Source of the DNA: Accumulibacter sp.
GTDB taxonomy: Bacteria > Pseudomonadota > Gammaproteobacteria > Burkholderiales > Rhodocyclaceae
Direction: 5' to 3'
NCBI RefSeq assembly: GCF_036625195.1
Contig: NZ_JAZKUG010000001.1
Span: 5,084,001 to 5,148,000, forward strand
DNA length: 64,000 nt
The notes under the pieces were generated by a model. It was not told where the DNA came from. It saw only the letters and a program-made list of their open reading frames with translations, and did no database searches. Both the position numbers and the translations under genes were made by a program. Shown here piece by piece: positions 44,401 to 54,560 of the stretch (position 1 is its first letter; every line of letters begins with the position of its first letter).

Positions 44401-44596
44401 CTACGTCAACCGCAACATCATCGGCGCCGTCGTCGGCGTGCAACCCTTCGGCGGCGAGGGCCTGTCGGGGACCGGCCCGAAGGCCGGCGGCCCGCACTAC
44501 CTCTACCGCTTCGCCTGCGAGCGCACGCTGAGCGTCGATACCACCGCCGCCGGCGGCAACGCCGGGCTGATGGCGCTCGACGAGGGTGACGGGTGA
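41438..44596 (+). CDS. putA: Bifunctional proline dehydrogenase / P5C dehydrogenase (PutA, no DNA-binding domain)
   Basis: A 1052-residue enzyme that oxidises proline to glutamate via FAD and NAD. The PRODH barrel covers about 60-460 (SIKLSALHPRY, RLCKGAYWDAEIK, YPAFATHNAHT). The aldehyde dehydrogenase covers about 530-1010 (ISPWNFPLAIFVGQ, LIAETGGQNALIA with the catalytic Glu, SAGQRCSALR with the catalytic Cys). There is no ribbon-helix-helix domain, so unlike the E. coli protein it cannot repress itself. A 200-base gap with no clear terminator follows livK. Start ATG 41438 preferred to 41384. Confidence 0.93.
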   Translation: MSEAHTPARTQLLRQRLREYHRIDEARVVDELVALARCSGSEQQGIHARAAPLVQTVRDSRLKTGGIDAFLATYDLSSREGVVLMCLAEALLRIPDAATVDRLIRDKIGSTEWERRLGASHSTFVNAGTWALMLTGRIVNLDNQDRNLGGTLKRLVARAGEPVIRQAVITAMRILGRQFVMGRNIHEAIERARAAEKAGYRHSYDMLGEAARSSADALRYFESYSDAIAAIGDAAAGRPAFEAPSISIKLSALHPRYEVANEQRVRHELLPAVKELAVRAKVRNIGFTIDAEEADRLELSLDLIEALALDSELAGWNGLGLAVQAYQKRAMPVLDWLADLAHRGSRRLMVRLCKGAYWDAEIKLAQERGLSDYPVFTRKVSSDLSYLACARRLFADPQAFYPAFATHNAHTLAAVAELAISAGGSDEWEYQRLHGMGEELYDQIVGDDKWGRACRVYAPVGSHEDLLAYLVRRLLENGANSSFVNRIADADLPIDTLIADPVDKAAALTDKRQTRIPLPRDLFGAERANSEGLDMNDKTTLEDLRHAIEHSTRVSYVAAPLIGGRARAGTSRAVRSPADQRDIVGLVIEASVDDASQALATAQQAFPAWEATPASERAAALMRAADLMQGRLPELVALLVREGGRTQADAVSEVREAIDFCRYYAAQAKEKFSAPILLPGPTGERNSLSLHGRGVFVCISPWNFPLAIFVGQVAAALAAGNCVVAKPAEQTPLVAALAVELLHSAGIPAAALAFLPGDGRIGAALVGGRECAGVAFTGSTEVARLIARTLAAKEGPLLPLIAETGGQNALIADSSALPEQVVRDVVASAFNSAGQRCSALRVLFIQADIADRVCELLAGAMQELRIGNPAELETDVGPVIDEAARQVLQAHARWLDSFALPIHTCAIDEEATRHGSFFAPRAYEIDNLGRLEREVFGPILHVIRWRADDLDAVCAAIAATGYGLTLGIHSRIDETIQRITSRLHVGNTYVNRNIIGAVVGVQPFGGEGLSGTGPKAGGPHYLYRFACERTLSVDTTAAGGNAGLMALDEGDG

Positions 44597-44794
44597 ACAC
44601 CGCCGCTGCCCTTGCGGGCGAACCGCTCCGGCTTTGTCGCGCGCTGGCGGATAGCGACGCCGGACACCGGATGGCCGCGGTTCGCTGCCCCTGAACGGCG
44701 GCGAGATGCCCCCGACGATGGTGCGGCAGCTCCACCACCGGCAGCCACGACAACCAGCGGCGCGCGAGCGCCTGCAACGAGGAGGAGGAAGCTC

Positions 44795-45708
<914 letters not shown>

Positions 45709-45709
<1 letters not shown>

Positions 45710-47013
45710 TGAACACGCTCGTCATTGCCCGCCAGCCGACTTCGCCGGCCGAACGGCTGCGCGACGCCGCCACCACCGCCCTCATCGCGCTGCTCCTGGG
45801 CATCCCGATGATCGGCCTGACCACTGTCGACCAGGGCGGCGTGCTGCGCGTCGCCACCCGCTGGCCGACGCTGTTCGCCTTCGTCGCCGTCTGTTTTGCC
45901 GGCCGCCTTCTGCTGCGCTACGGCCTCGACCTGCTGCGCGCGCGCCGGCTGGCGCGCGAGACGGCAGCCGAAGCGACCGTCGGTGCACGCCCGGCGGCGG
46001 GCGGCGCGCTGCTCAACTGGATCGGCTGGCTGGCGCTTGCGGTCGCGCTGCTGCTGCCGATCGCCTTCGCCGACAACCGCTATGTCGTCGACACGGCGAC
46101 GACGGTGCTGATCTACGTCATGCTCGGCTGGGGCCTCAACGTCGTCGTCGGTCTCGCCGGCCTGCTCGACCTCGGCTATGTCGCCTTCTACGCCGTCGGC
46201 GCCTATACCTACGGCCTGCTGTCGACGCAGCTCGGCTGGGGCTTCTGGCAGTCGCTGCCGGTCGCCGGCGCGATGGCGGCGACCTTCGGCATCCTCCTCG
46301 GCTGGCCGACGCTGCGGCTGCGCGGCGATTACCTGGCGATCGTCACCCTCGGCTTCGGCGAGATCATCCGCGTCATCCTCGTCAACTGGACCGAGATGTC
46401 CGGCGGCCCGAACGGCATCACCTCGATTCCGCGGCCCTCGTTCTTCGGCCTGCCGTTCAAGCCGCCCGGCGACGCGCCGACCTTCGCCTCGTTCTTCGGC
46501 CTCGAGTACTCGCCGAACCAGCGCCTCATCTTCCTCTACTACCTGATCCTCGGTCTCGCGCTGCTCACCAACCTCTTCGTCTCGCGCATGCGCCGATTGC
46601 CGGCCGGCCGCGCCTGGGAAGCGATGCGCGAGGACGAGATCGCCTGCAAGGCGATGGGCATCAACGCACGCAACGTCAAGCTCTCGGCCTTCGCCATCGG
46701 CGCCATGCTCGGCGGCTTCGCCGGCGTCTTCTTCGCCGCCCGCCAGGGCTTCATCTCGCCGGAGTCCTTCACCTTCAACGAATCGGCGATCATCCTCGCC
46801 ATCGTCGTCCTTGGCGGCATGGGCAGCCAGCTCGGCGTCGTCCTCGCCTCGCTGGTGCTGGTGCTGCTGCCCGAACTCGGGCGCGACTTCGCCGAGTACC
46901 GCATGCTGCTCTTCGGCGCGGCGATGATCCTGATCATGATCTGGAAACCCGGCGGCATCCTCGCGCACCGCGAACCGACGCTGCGCCATCTCGCGCGAGG
47001 AGGCGGACGATGA
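45709..47013 (+). CDS. livM: Branched-chain amino acid ABC transporter permease LivM
   Basis: A 434-residue permease, longer than minimal LivM because of an N-terminal extension of about 110 residues with two or three extra helices. Core: YVMLGWGLNVVVGLAGLLDL near residue 138, YLAIVTLGFGEIIRVILVN near 205, AWEAMREDEIACKAMGIN near 300 (ATPase contact) and VLGGMGSQLGVVLAS near 365. It pairs with LivH and overlaps both neighbours (TGATG, ATGA). Confidence 0.93.
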
Positions 47014-47845
47014 CGCCGGCGACCACTCCGCTGCTCCGCGTCGACCGGCTGACGATGCGCTTCGGCGGCCTGCTCGCGATCGACGACCTGTCGCTTGATG
47101 TCGGTGCGCGCCGGATCACCGGCGTCATCGGCCCCAACGGCGCCGGCAAGACGACCTTCTTCAACTGCCTCACCGGTTTCTACAAGCCGACGACCGGCAG
47201 CGTCCGCCTCAACCATCCGCAACGCGGCAGCATGCGCCTCGAGCAACTGGCCAGCCACGAGGTGGCGCGCAAGGCGCAGGTCGTGCGCACCTTCCAGAAC
47301 ATCCGCCTCTTTCCGCAGATGACGGTGCTCGAGAACCTGATCGTCGCCCAGCACAACATGCTGCAGGGAGCCTCGCGCTTCTCGCTCGCCGGCCTCCTCG
47401 GCCTGCCCGGCTACCGGCGCGCCGAACGGGCGGCAATCGACAAGGCGGTCGGCTGGCTGACGCGGCTGCAGCTCATCGACAAGGCCGACTCGCCTGCCGG
47501 CGCCCTGCCCTACGGCATGCAGCGACGCATCGAGATCGCCCGCGCGCTCTGCGTCGACCCGCTGCTGCTCTGCCTCGACGAGCCGGCCGCCGGCCTCAAT
47601 CCGCGCGAGTCGGCGGAACTCAACGTCCTGCTGAAACACCTGGCAACCGACGAAGGCATCGCCATCCTGCTCATCGAGCACGACATGAGCGTCGTCATGA
47701 ATGTCTCCGACCATATCTGCGTCCTCAACTACGGCCGCAAGATCGCCGAGGGAACGCCGGCGGAAGTGCAGCGCGACCCGAACGTGATCAAGGCCTACCT
47801 CGGTGAGGAAGACGCCGACGAGGAACTCGCCGCGGAGGTCCGCCC

Positions 47846-47849
<4 letters not shown>
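47010..47849 (+). CDS. livG: Branched-chain amino acid ABC transporter ATP-binding protein LivG
   Basis: A 279-residue ATPase: Walker A GPNGAGKTT near residue 42, QNIRLFPQMTVLENLIVAQH (Q-loop and LivG-type helix), signature PYGMQRRIEIARAL near 170 (the LPYGxQRR form typical of LivG), Walker B LLLCLDEPAAGLNP, and the H-loop LLIEHDM. A short acidic C-terminus (EEDADEELAAE) is unusual. Overlaps livM and livF by four bases each. Confidence 0.94.
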
Positions 47850-48554
<705 letters not shown>

Positions 48555-48574
<20 letters not shown>

Positions 48575-49472
48575 GCAGGCGGGCGCGCCGCCCCGCTGGC
48601 TGCCGTTCCTGGTTCTCGCCGTCGGCCTGCTGGCGATCTCCTTCGGTGCCATCCTGGCGCGCTTCGCGCAGGCCGAGGGGCTGCCGTCGCTGGCCATCGC
48701 GACGCTGCGCCTGGGTCTCGCGGCACTCATCATCACGCCGCTCGCGCTCTGGCAGTCGGCCCGCCCGCTGCGCACGCTGAGCGCGCGGCAGGCCCTGCTC
48801 ACGGCCGGTGCCGGCTTCTTCCTCGCGCTGCACTTCGCCACCTGGATCAGCTCGCTCGAGTACACCTCGGTGGCGAGCAGCACGGCGCTGGTGACGACCA
48901 ACCTGTTGTGGATCGGCATCGCTTCGTTCCTGCTCTTCGGCGAGCGGCCGAGCCGGCTGATGAGCGTCGGCATCGCCATCTCGCTCAGCGGCAGCCTGCT
49001 GATCTTCTGGAGCGACAGCCGCCACAGCGCCGCCGGCAGCAACCCGCTGCTCGGCAACTTCCTCGCCGTCGCTGGCAGCTGGTGCTTCTCCGCCTACCTG
49101 CTGCTCGGCCGCCGGCTGCGCGCCAGCCTGCCACTGCCGGCCTACGTCTGGCTCGCCTACGGCAGCGCCGCCTGCTTTCTCTTCGTCGCCTGCCTGGGCA
49201 GCGGCACCCCGCTCAGCGGTTACGGCAGCGCCGCCTGGCTCGTCGCCCTCGGCATGGCGGTCGGCCCGCAACTGCTCGGCCACAGCTCGTACAACTGGTC
49301 GCTGAAGCACGTCTCGCCGACCTTCATCGCCGTCGTCACGCTCGGCGAGCCAGTCGGCAGCGCACTCCTCGCCTGGCTGTTCTTCGGTGAAGCGTTCGCC
49401 CCGCTGCAGGCGGTCGGCTTCGTCCTCCTGCTCGCCGGCATCTACCTCGCGGCGCGCGGCGAAGGGCACTGA
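48555..49472 (+). CDS. EamA/DMT-family transporter at end of liv operon
   Basis: A 305-residue protein with about 10 helices and two EamA repeats (VGLLAISFGAILARFAQAEG; FLAVAGSWCFSAYLLLGRRL) and the closing block VTLGEPVGSALLAWLFFGEA. The start is uncertain: ATG 48555 (AAGGAGG only two bases away) or ATG 48531 (GGAGG three bases away). Both lie within livF, so the gene is part of the operon and may export an amino acid. Its last 110 bases are the start of a duplicated segment that recurs at 51270. Confidence 0.82.
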
Positions 49473-50251
49473 GGGCGGGCTGCTGCCGGTACAACTCTCT
49501 CGCGGCAGCGGCTGCAAGCGTGCCACCTCGCTGGCCATTCGCCCGCTTCGACGCCGTTCCGGCCCGATCTGCCGCCGCGCCGGCAGCTGCAGACCGGGGC
49601 TTCGTCGGCAATGGTTGCCACTCGCCTGTCAACCGGGGAGGAACGGAACCGCGCCGAGCGCGCGAGCGAGTTCGCCTTCGAGTGCGGCGTCATCCAGGTC
49701 ATCGTTCCCGATGACGGTCGCGTTCAGGTAGTGGGTCGCCAGCTCGACCAGGCATCCTTCGATGCGCTCGGCACGTTCCGGGTCGGCAAGCATGTAGTGG
49801 TCGAAAGGATCGACGGTGCCCGACTGAATCCGGGCGGCAATCCGCCGGCGGCGAGTCTCCGGAGCGACATCGAGCACCACGACCATCGTTCCGGGCGGCG
49901 CCACCGCACGCAGGGCCCGTGCCAGCGCCGGGCGACGGCCGAGGGCGATCCACCCGTCCCGTTCCTGGCCCAGAACCAGCGCCAGCAGCCGCAGCGCGGT
50001 ATGGCTGACCACCAACAGGGGAACCGCCTACGGCCGAAAGCGGCGCCGGTCGCGGGCCAGGAAGCAGCCGGCCACTGCGGGCAGTAGCGGGCGCAGCAGC
50101 GGGAACAGGCCAAGGAACGCGCGCTCCTGAAACCGACCCCAGCTCCCCTTGCGTTCGCTGCTGGAGCGCGCGTCGGCGGCCGGCGCAACGAATCCGCCGG
50201 CGCGCTTCTCGACGCGATGGCCGGCCGCTCGCCAGCGGCGGATTCGTAACT
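49363..50251. repeat. Duplicated segment, copy A
   Basis: About 890 bases, from the last 37 codons of the EamA gene through a minus-strand kinase pseudogene, recur at 51270-52160 with roughly nine of ten bases alike by eye. Edges are approximate (LLAWL codons on the left, ccagcggc-gat on the right). Divergence and indels show that the duplication is old. Confidence 0.8.
49629..50251 (-). pseudogene. P-loop kinase, dead copy (nonsense and missing N-terminus)
   Basis: This matches the intact kinase at 51535-52230. Reading from the C-terminus, the frame from VVSHTALRLLALVLGQERDG to the end is open, but a TAG at 50030-50028 replaces a TCG (Ser) codon. Upstream of about 50251 the P-loop part is replaced by other sequence. 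The remaining 128-residue frame could be expressed only from an internal ATG at 50015 and would lack the nucleotide site. Confidence 0.8.
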
Positions 50252-50366
50252 GGGCGAAAACGTGCCCCGTGTTACTGGTCGGCGATCCCTCAAGGAGGCG
50301 GCAAGGGCGGCCACCACAGCAGGACAACCCGCCGCGGCTGGGTCGGCGACGCACCGGTGACGGGGC
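50251..50366. repeat. Mosaic repeat block shared with 57790-57903
   Basis: The bases from tgggcgaaaacgtgccccgt to cgacgcaccggtgacgg recur at 57790-57903 with scattered changes. The block joins the kinase remnant to the parDE module here and to a parE remnant there. Confidence 0.75.
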
Positions 50367-50409
50367 CCTCTGCGCATTGACAGCCGTTCGGCGAGAGGAT
50401 GAAAATACT

Positions 50410-50426
50410 TGTTGTTACCTGTTGTT
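50410..50426 (+). promoter_or_regulatory. Direct repeat before parD, candidate antitoxin operator
   Basis: TGTTGTT occurs at 50410-50416 and 50420-50426, exactly 10 bases apart (one helical turn), just before the parD ribosome site. ParD-type ribbon-helix-helix proteins often bind such repeats to autoregulate. Confidence 0.35.
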
Positions 50427-50438
50427 TGGAGGTCTGCC

Positions 50439-50705
50439 ATGCCAACCAGTGTCGCGCTCGGTTTCCACTTCGAAGAGTTCATCAAGGCGCAGCTATCTTC
50501 GGGGCGGTACAACAATGCCAGCGAAGTCGTCCGCGAAGGACTGCGGCTGCTCGAAGACCAGGAGAAGCTGCGCGCGCTGAAACTCGAGGCGCTGCGAGCT
50601 GAACTACAGCGTGGTATCGACGGTGGACCGGGCATTCCCGCCGAACAGATGTTCGACGACCTGCGGCGGCGGATTGACGAGGTTGCCGGCGGCGCAGCGG
50701 AATGA
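50439..50705 (+). CDS. parD: ParD-family antitoxin
   Basis: An 88-residue protein: N-terminal ribbon-helix-helix (SVALGFHFEEFIKAQLSSGR then YNNASEVVREGLRLLEDQE), the ParD/CopG fold for DNA binding, and a C-terminal tail that would wrap the toxin. GGAGG is 6 bases from the ATG at 50439; an upstream in-frame ATG at 50409 is unlikely. The stop overlaps the parE ATG. Confidence 0.9.
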   Translation: MPTSVALGFHFEEFIKAQLSSGRYNNASEVVREGLRLLEDQEKLRALKLEALRAELQRGIDGGPGIPAEQMFDDLRRRIDEVAGGAAE

Positions 50706-50989
50706 TGCGTATCGAGTTCTCACCGGAAAGTCGGCTCGACCTGCTTGAGATCGCGGCTTTCATTGCGCGGGACAATCCGGCTCGCGCGAGATCCTTCGTG
50801 GACGAGCTTGCAGCCGACTGCGCCAGGCTCGCCACACAGCCTGGCGTCGGTGCGGCACGTCCCGAGCTGGGCAACGGCTTGCGACTGCTGCCACACGGGC
50901 GCTACCTCATCTTCTATCGGGTCGATGGCGACGTCGTTCGCATCGCGCGAGTCCTGCACAGCGCCCGTGACATCGGGACAGCCTTTTGA
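50702..50989 (+). CDS. parE: ParE/RelE-family toxin
   Basis: A 95-residue ParE-type protein: RIEFSPESRLDLLEIAAFIA with the two-helix hairpin, NPARARSFVDELAADCARLA, PELGNGLRLLPHGRYLIFYR and VRIARVLHSARDI, the last strand block. ParE toxins poison DNA gyrase; some RelE-like relatives cut mRNA. All expected blocks are present at normal length, so it is probably functional. The 3' third is found again as a decayed remnant at about 57904-58015. Confidence 0.9.
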   Translation: MMRIEFSPESRLDLLEIAAFIARDNPARARSFVDELAADCARLATQPGVGAARPELGNGLRLLPHGRYLIFYRVDGDVVRIARVLHSARDIGTAF

Positions 50990-51081
50990 CGGTTGACGAA
51001 GCGGCCCATTGCCATCAGGACCAAGACGGGGAACCCTGATCGGGCGAAGGAAAAGAGTGTCGTCAGCGGGCGGCCGAGCGT

Positions 51082-51100
51082 TGGATTGCTTTACAGTCCA
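51082..51100. promoter_or_regulatory. Small inverted repeat upstream of the sigma-54-type promoter (first copy)
   Basis: TGGATT (51082-51087) and AGTCCA (51095-51100) pair around a 7-base loop with one G-T mismatch. The other copy has TCGATT and AATCGA at the same place. Pairing is kept although the bases differ. Confidence 0.45.
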
Positions 51101-51147
51101 GTCCCCACCACCGCATGAATTCCATTTATGGCAGAGCGTCGCAATTC

Positions 51148-51163
51148 TGGCACGAAATCTGCT
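51148..51163 (+). promoter_or_regulatory. Sigma-54-type promoter (first copy)
   Basis: TGGCACGAAATCTGCT has the GG at 51149-51150 and the GC at 51161-51162 with 10 bases between, the fixed -24/-12 spacing of RpoN promoters (consensus TGGCACnnnnnTTGCW). Downstream it meets only the duplicated EamA tail. Confidence 0.65.
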
Positions 51164-51174
51164 CTATGCCCGAC

Positions 51175-51378
51175 ATGAGCAGCACGCCTGCAAGATCAAA
51201 GGGCAAGCTGCCCGCACCAGTTGCCAAACCCGCCAGAAAGATGAGACCCGGCAGCCAAACCGACCCGACCCTCCTCGCCTGGCTCGTCTTCGGCGAATCA
51301 TTTGCCTGCATGCAGGCGCTCGGCTTCGTCCTCCTGCGCGCCGGCATCTACCTCGCGGCGCGTGGTGAAGGACGCTGA
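51175..51378 (+). pseudogene. Chimeric frame: repeat leader fused to the EamA C-terminus
   Basis: From ATG 51175 the frame encodes about 30 leader residues (SSTPARSKGKLPAP) joined at about 51270 to the last EamA helix (LLAWLVFGESFACMQALGFV and LLRAGIYLAARGEGR). It is 67 residues with one membrane helix. It is read from just after the sigma-54-type promoter. Most likely a duplication by-product and not a selected gene, though it could be expressed. Confidence 0.5.
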
Positions 51379-52160
51379 GGTCGGGTTGCTGCCGGTACAA
51401 CTCTCTCGCGGCAGCGGCTCCAAGCGTGCCACATCGCCGGCCATTCGCCCGCTTTGACGCCGCTCCGGCCCGACCTGCCGCCGCGCCGGCAGCTGCAGAC
51501 CAAGGCCGCGTCGGCGATGACGGCCACTCGCGTTTCAAGGGGTGAGGAACGGAACGGGCGCGCCGAGCGCGCGAGCGAGTTCGCCTTCGAGTGCGGCGTC
51601 ATCCAGGTCATCGTTCCCGATGACGGTCGCGTTCAGGTAGTGGGTCGCCAGCTCGACCAGGCATCCCTCGATGCGCTCGGCACGTTCCGGGTCGGCAAGC
51701 ATGTAGTGGTCGAAAGGATCGACGGTGCCCGACTGAATCCGGGCGGCAATCCGCCGGCGGCGAGTCTCCGGGGCGACATCGAGCACCACGACCATCGTTC
51801 CGGGCGGCGCCACCGCACGCAGGGCACGCGCCAGCGCCGGGCGACGGCCGAGGGCGATCCACTCGTCGCGTTCCTGGCCCAGAACCAGCGCCAGCAGCCG
51901 CAGCGCGGTATGGCTGACCACCACCAGGGGAACCGCCGACGGCCGAAAGCGGCGCCGGTCGGGGGGCAGGAAGCAGCCGGCCACTGCGGGCAGTAGCGGG
52001 CGCAGCAGCGGGAACAGGCCGAGGAACGCGCGCTCCTGAAACCGACCCCAGCTCCCCTTGCGTTCGCTGCTGGAGCGCGCGTCGGCGGCCGCCGCAACGA
52101 ATCCGCCGGCGCGCTTCTCGACGCGATGGCCGGCCGCTCGCCAGCGGCTGATCAGGAACT
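51270..52160. repeat. Duplicated segment, copy B
   Basis: This is the second copy of the 890-base segment (see 49363-50251). It contains the intact kinase on the minus strand. Beyond 52160 it continues into the true 5' end of the kinase gene, so copy B keeps the ancestral right end. Confidence 0.8.
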
Positions 52161-52230
52161 CTGCGACGTAATCCTTGCCCGCGGCGTCCGTGCCGAGGAT
52201 CAGGACGACGGGTGGGGGTGGAGGGAGCAT
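51535..52230 (-). CDS. P-loop kinase (nucleotide-kinase-like), intact copy
   Basis: A 231-residue protein with a Walker A site GTDAAGKD near residue 12 and a dTMP-kinase-like plan: a DR-like segment in the middle, VVVLDVAPETRRRRIAARIQ near 150 and a lid-like stretch SGTVDPFDHYML. The best guess is a nucleotide or sugar/lipid kinase of the thymidylate-kinase-like superfamily; the substrate is unknown. ATG 52230 begins LPPPPPVVLILGTDAAG; ATG 52281 is the alternative. No strong ribosome site is visible. It is present as a dead paralogue at 49629 and as a short remnant at 57576. Confidence 0.7.
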   Translation of the reverse strand: MLPPPPPVVLILGTDAAGKDYVAEFLISRWRAAGHRVEKRAGGFVAAAADARSSSERKGSWGRFQERAFLGLFPLLRPLLPAVAGCFLPPDRRRFRPSAVPLVVVSHTALRLLALVLGQERDEWIALGRRPALARALRAVAPPGTMVVVLDVAPETRRRRIAARIQSGTVDPFDHYMLADPERAERIEGCLVELATHYLNATVIGNDDLDDAALEGELARALGAPVPFLTP

Positions 52231-52377
52231 GGAGAACTCGTTGCGGCCGCTACGGCGACGCGCGGGATACACAGTCGCCATCGCCGTCGAGCCGCTTCAC
52301 GCCGCAGAGGGTCGGGTGGAACGTCACTGGCTCAAAGGATAGGAGATCCCGCGCCACCGCGGCAAGTGGTGCAGCCG

Positions 52378-52415
52378 GTTGCGCGCCCTGCGGGGCCGCG
52401 CAAGCAGTCGTGACT
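52378..52415. repeat. 38-base block repeated at 57752-57789
   Basis: ggttgcgcgccctgcggggc and the following 18 bases (to cagtcgtgac) are identical at 57752-57789. There it joins the kinase remnant to the parE remnant, so it is another piece of the mosaic. Confidence 0.8.
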
Positions 52416-52435
52416 TGCCGAGAACTTGCGGTGGT

Positions 52436-52756
52436 TCGGGGCTGATCTGGACCTCCCGCACGGACTGCCGCGACACCTGCTTCAACGATCCGTGGCTGCG
52501 TTTCACCGGCCAGTCGCCGGCAGGCCAGCTTGCCGCGGGCTGGGCCACAGGCCTTCATCCGCTGGAGCCCGATCACTGCCGGCGCACCTACGATAGTCAT
52601 TTCGACCGCCAGCCGCCGTTCCGGATCGCGTATCGCCTGCGCGCCAGCAACGGTGAGTACCCTTGGATCGAGGATGCCGGCACCCCGCGCTTTGACTGTG
52701 CTGGCGATTTCATCGGCGATATCGACTTCTGTCAGGACATCTCCGAGCTCAGGCGG
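52436..52756 (+). pseudogene. Orphan PAS-domain fragment
   Basis: The frame encodes SGLIWTSRTDCRDTCFNDPW, LRFTGQSPAGQLAAGWATGL, HPLEPDHCRRTYDSHFDRQP, FRIAYRLRASNGEYPWIEDA and DIDFCQDISE. This is one PAS/PAC unit of the PAS_3 type found in sensor kinases and diguanylate cyclases. No output domain follows; the frame runs into the convergent histidine kinase gene. It has no proper start. I read it as the remnant of a larger sensor protein. Confidence 0.7.
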
Positions 52757-54560
52757 GTGGCAGGGACCGCCAACCCTCCCGCCGACTCAACCCCTGCAGC
52801 AAGATCGCAAACAATTCCTTGGGGATGAAGGGTTTGCTCAGAAAGTCGTTCATGCCCGCAGCCAGGCACTGCGCCTTGTCTTCGGCAAAGGCATTGGCAG
52901 TCATGGCGATGATCGGGATGTCCTGATAGCCGGGCAGCTGTCGGATCTGCCGCGTTGCCTCCACCCCGTTCAGTTGCGGCATCTGCATGTCCATCAAGAT
53001 GGCCGCGTAGCGAGTCTTCCGCGCCATGGCGACGGCCTCTTCGCCATTCTCGGCGGTGTCCGCAACCAGGCCGACAGCCTCCAACTGCATCAAGGCTACT
53101 TCCCGGTTGATCGGCTCGTCTTCAACCACCAGGACGCGCTGACCGGCGTAGCGCCGCATCAGTTCGGCTTCGGCATCAGACACAGCCGGTGCCAGGGCCG
53201 CTGCGCCGCACTTTTTCAGTTTCACGGTAAGCCAGAAGGTGCTGCCGACGCCTGGCGTACTGTCAGCGCCGACTTTTCCGCCCATCGACTCGGCCAGGCG
53301 CCGGGTGATCGTCAGCCCGAGACCGGTGCCGCCGTACTTGCGGGTCATCGAGTTGTCGGCCTGCTCGAAGGCACTGAACAGCCGTGCCATGGCCTCGGGC
53401 GCGATGCCGATACCGGTATCCTGCACCTCGAAGCGCAGCATGACCGATGCGGCGGCTTCCTCCTGCATCATCGCACGCAGGGTTACCGTCCCCGTTTCGG
53501 TGAACTTGACGGCGTTGGTGGCGTAGTTGAGCAGGGCTTGTTGCAAGCGCGTCGGGTCGCCCAGGAGTTGATGCGGCAGGGGCCCGCTTTCGATCAGCAG
53601 GTGGATCCCCTTGGCCTTGACACGCTCGGCAAGAATCGACTCGACATTGGCCAGCAGGCTGCCGATGGCGACCGGGGCTTCCTCCAGAATGAGCTTGCCG
53701 GCCTCGATCTTGGAAAGGTCGAGAACGTCGTCGATGACCGATAGCAGGTGCCGGGCCGAGGCGTCGATGGTGTCGAGGCGTTTTGCCTGCTGCGGCGTCA
53801 CGCCCTCGCGGCGCAGGATGTTGGCCATGCCGAGGATGCCGTTCATCGGCGTGCGGATTTCATGGCTCATGTTGGCCAGGAAGGCGCTCTTGGCGATGTT
53901 GGCGGTTTCGGCGGTGACTTTGGCCTGCTCAAGCTCGACGGTTTTTTCTTCGACCAGTTGCTGCAGGTGATGGCGATGGCGGTCCAATTCTTCATCAGCC
54001 AGCTTGCGCGCGGTGATGTCCATCTCCATCATCCGGCAGCTCAGCCCGTCATCGCTGCGCGTGGCGTGAATCTCCACTATGCGCGATGCTCGTCCGGCAA
54101 CGTCGACGCGCACTTCGCAGACTTGCGGCACGGTGCTGGCCCACACCCGGCCGAGCAGGTCGGCAAAGGCACGGCGGTCGCCTTCATCGAGGAAGAGACC
54201 GAAGCGCCGGCCACACAGCGCTGCGCGCTCGGCGCCGAGCAGCGCGGCCGCGGCCAGATTGAGCTGGCTGATGACGCCCTGGCGATCAAGCGTGAGATAG
54301 CCCACCGGGGCGAAGTCGTAGAGTTCGGTGTAGCGCGCCAGGCCGGCTTCGACCGCTGCCTGTGCCGCGCGCAACTCTTGGTTTTGCAAATCCAGCTCGA
54401 TCTGGTGCACCTGCAGTTCGTGCAGCAGCTTTTGCATCTCCTGCGTCGTCGGCGCGCTGTCCGCCGCGGGCTGCCGCTGCAGCGCCGCTTCAGCGCGGCG
54501 GCGCAACTCGGGGTCGGCAAAAGCCGACGCTGGCGGGACGGCAATTGGGGGCGGCTTCAT
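52749..54560 (-). CDS. PAS hybrid histidine kinase with receiver
   Basis: A 603-residue cytoplasmic kinase: N-terminal coiled coil (about 40-75), PAS domain (about 75-190, FAPVGYLTLDRQGVISQLNL), another coiled coil, HisKA (FLANMSHEIRTPMNGILGMA near 230 with the phospho-His), HATPase (DTGIGIAPEAM and GGTGLGLTITRRLAESMGG) and a receiver (LVVEDEPINREVAL, AILMDMQMPQLNGVEATRQI with the phospho-Asp, SKPF). No membrane helices. Its ATG overlaps the CheB-CheR stop by four bases, so the two form a signalling pair. Confidence 0.92.
   Translation of the reverse strand: MKPPPIAVPPASAFADPELRRRAEAALQRQPAADSAPTTQEMQKLLHELQVHQIELDLQNQELRAAQAAVEAGLARYTELYDFAPVGYLTLDRQGVISQLNLAAAALLGAERAALCGRRFGLFLDEGDRRAFADLLGRVWASTVPQVCEVRVDVAGRASRIVEIHATRSDDGLSCRMMEMDITARKLADEELDRHRHHLQQLVEEKTVELEQAKVTAETANIAKSAFLANMSHEIRTPMNGILGMANILRREGVTPQQAKRLDTIDASARHLLSVIDDVLDLSKIEAGKLILEEAPVAIGSLLANVESILAERVKAKGIHLLIESGPLPHQLLGDPTRLQQALLNYATNAVKFTETGTVTLRAMMQEEAAASVMLRFEVQDTGIGIAPEAMARLFSAFEQADNSMTRKYGGTGLGLTITRRLAESMGGKVGADSTPGVGSTFWLTVKLKKCGAAALAPAVSDAEAELMRRYAGQRVLVVEDEPINREVALMQLEAVGLVADTAENGEEAVAMARKTRYAAILMDMQMPQLNGVEATRQIRQLPGYQDIPIIAMTANAFAEDKAQCLAAGMNDFLSKPFIPKELFAILLQGLSRREGWRSLPPA

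Larger units (their letters stand above)
50880..51215. repeat. Mosaic repeat block: parE tail plus sigma-54 leader (first copy)
   Basis: From the parE 3' end through the leader containing GATCGGGCGAAGGAAA, a small palindrome, ATGAATTCCATTTAT and the sigma-54-type promoter, this stretch recurs at 57904-58240 before the PEP-CTERM gene. The similarity ends near aagctgccc. Confidence 0.8.
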
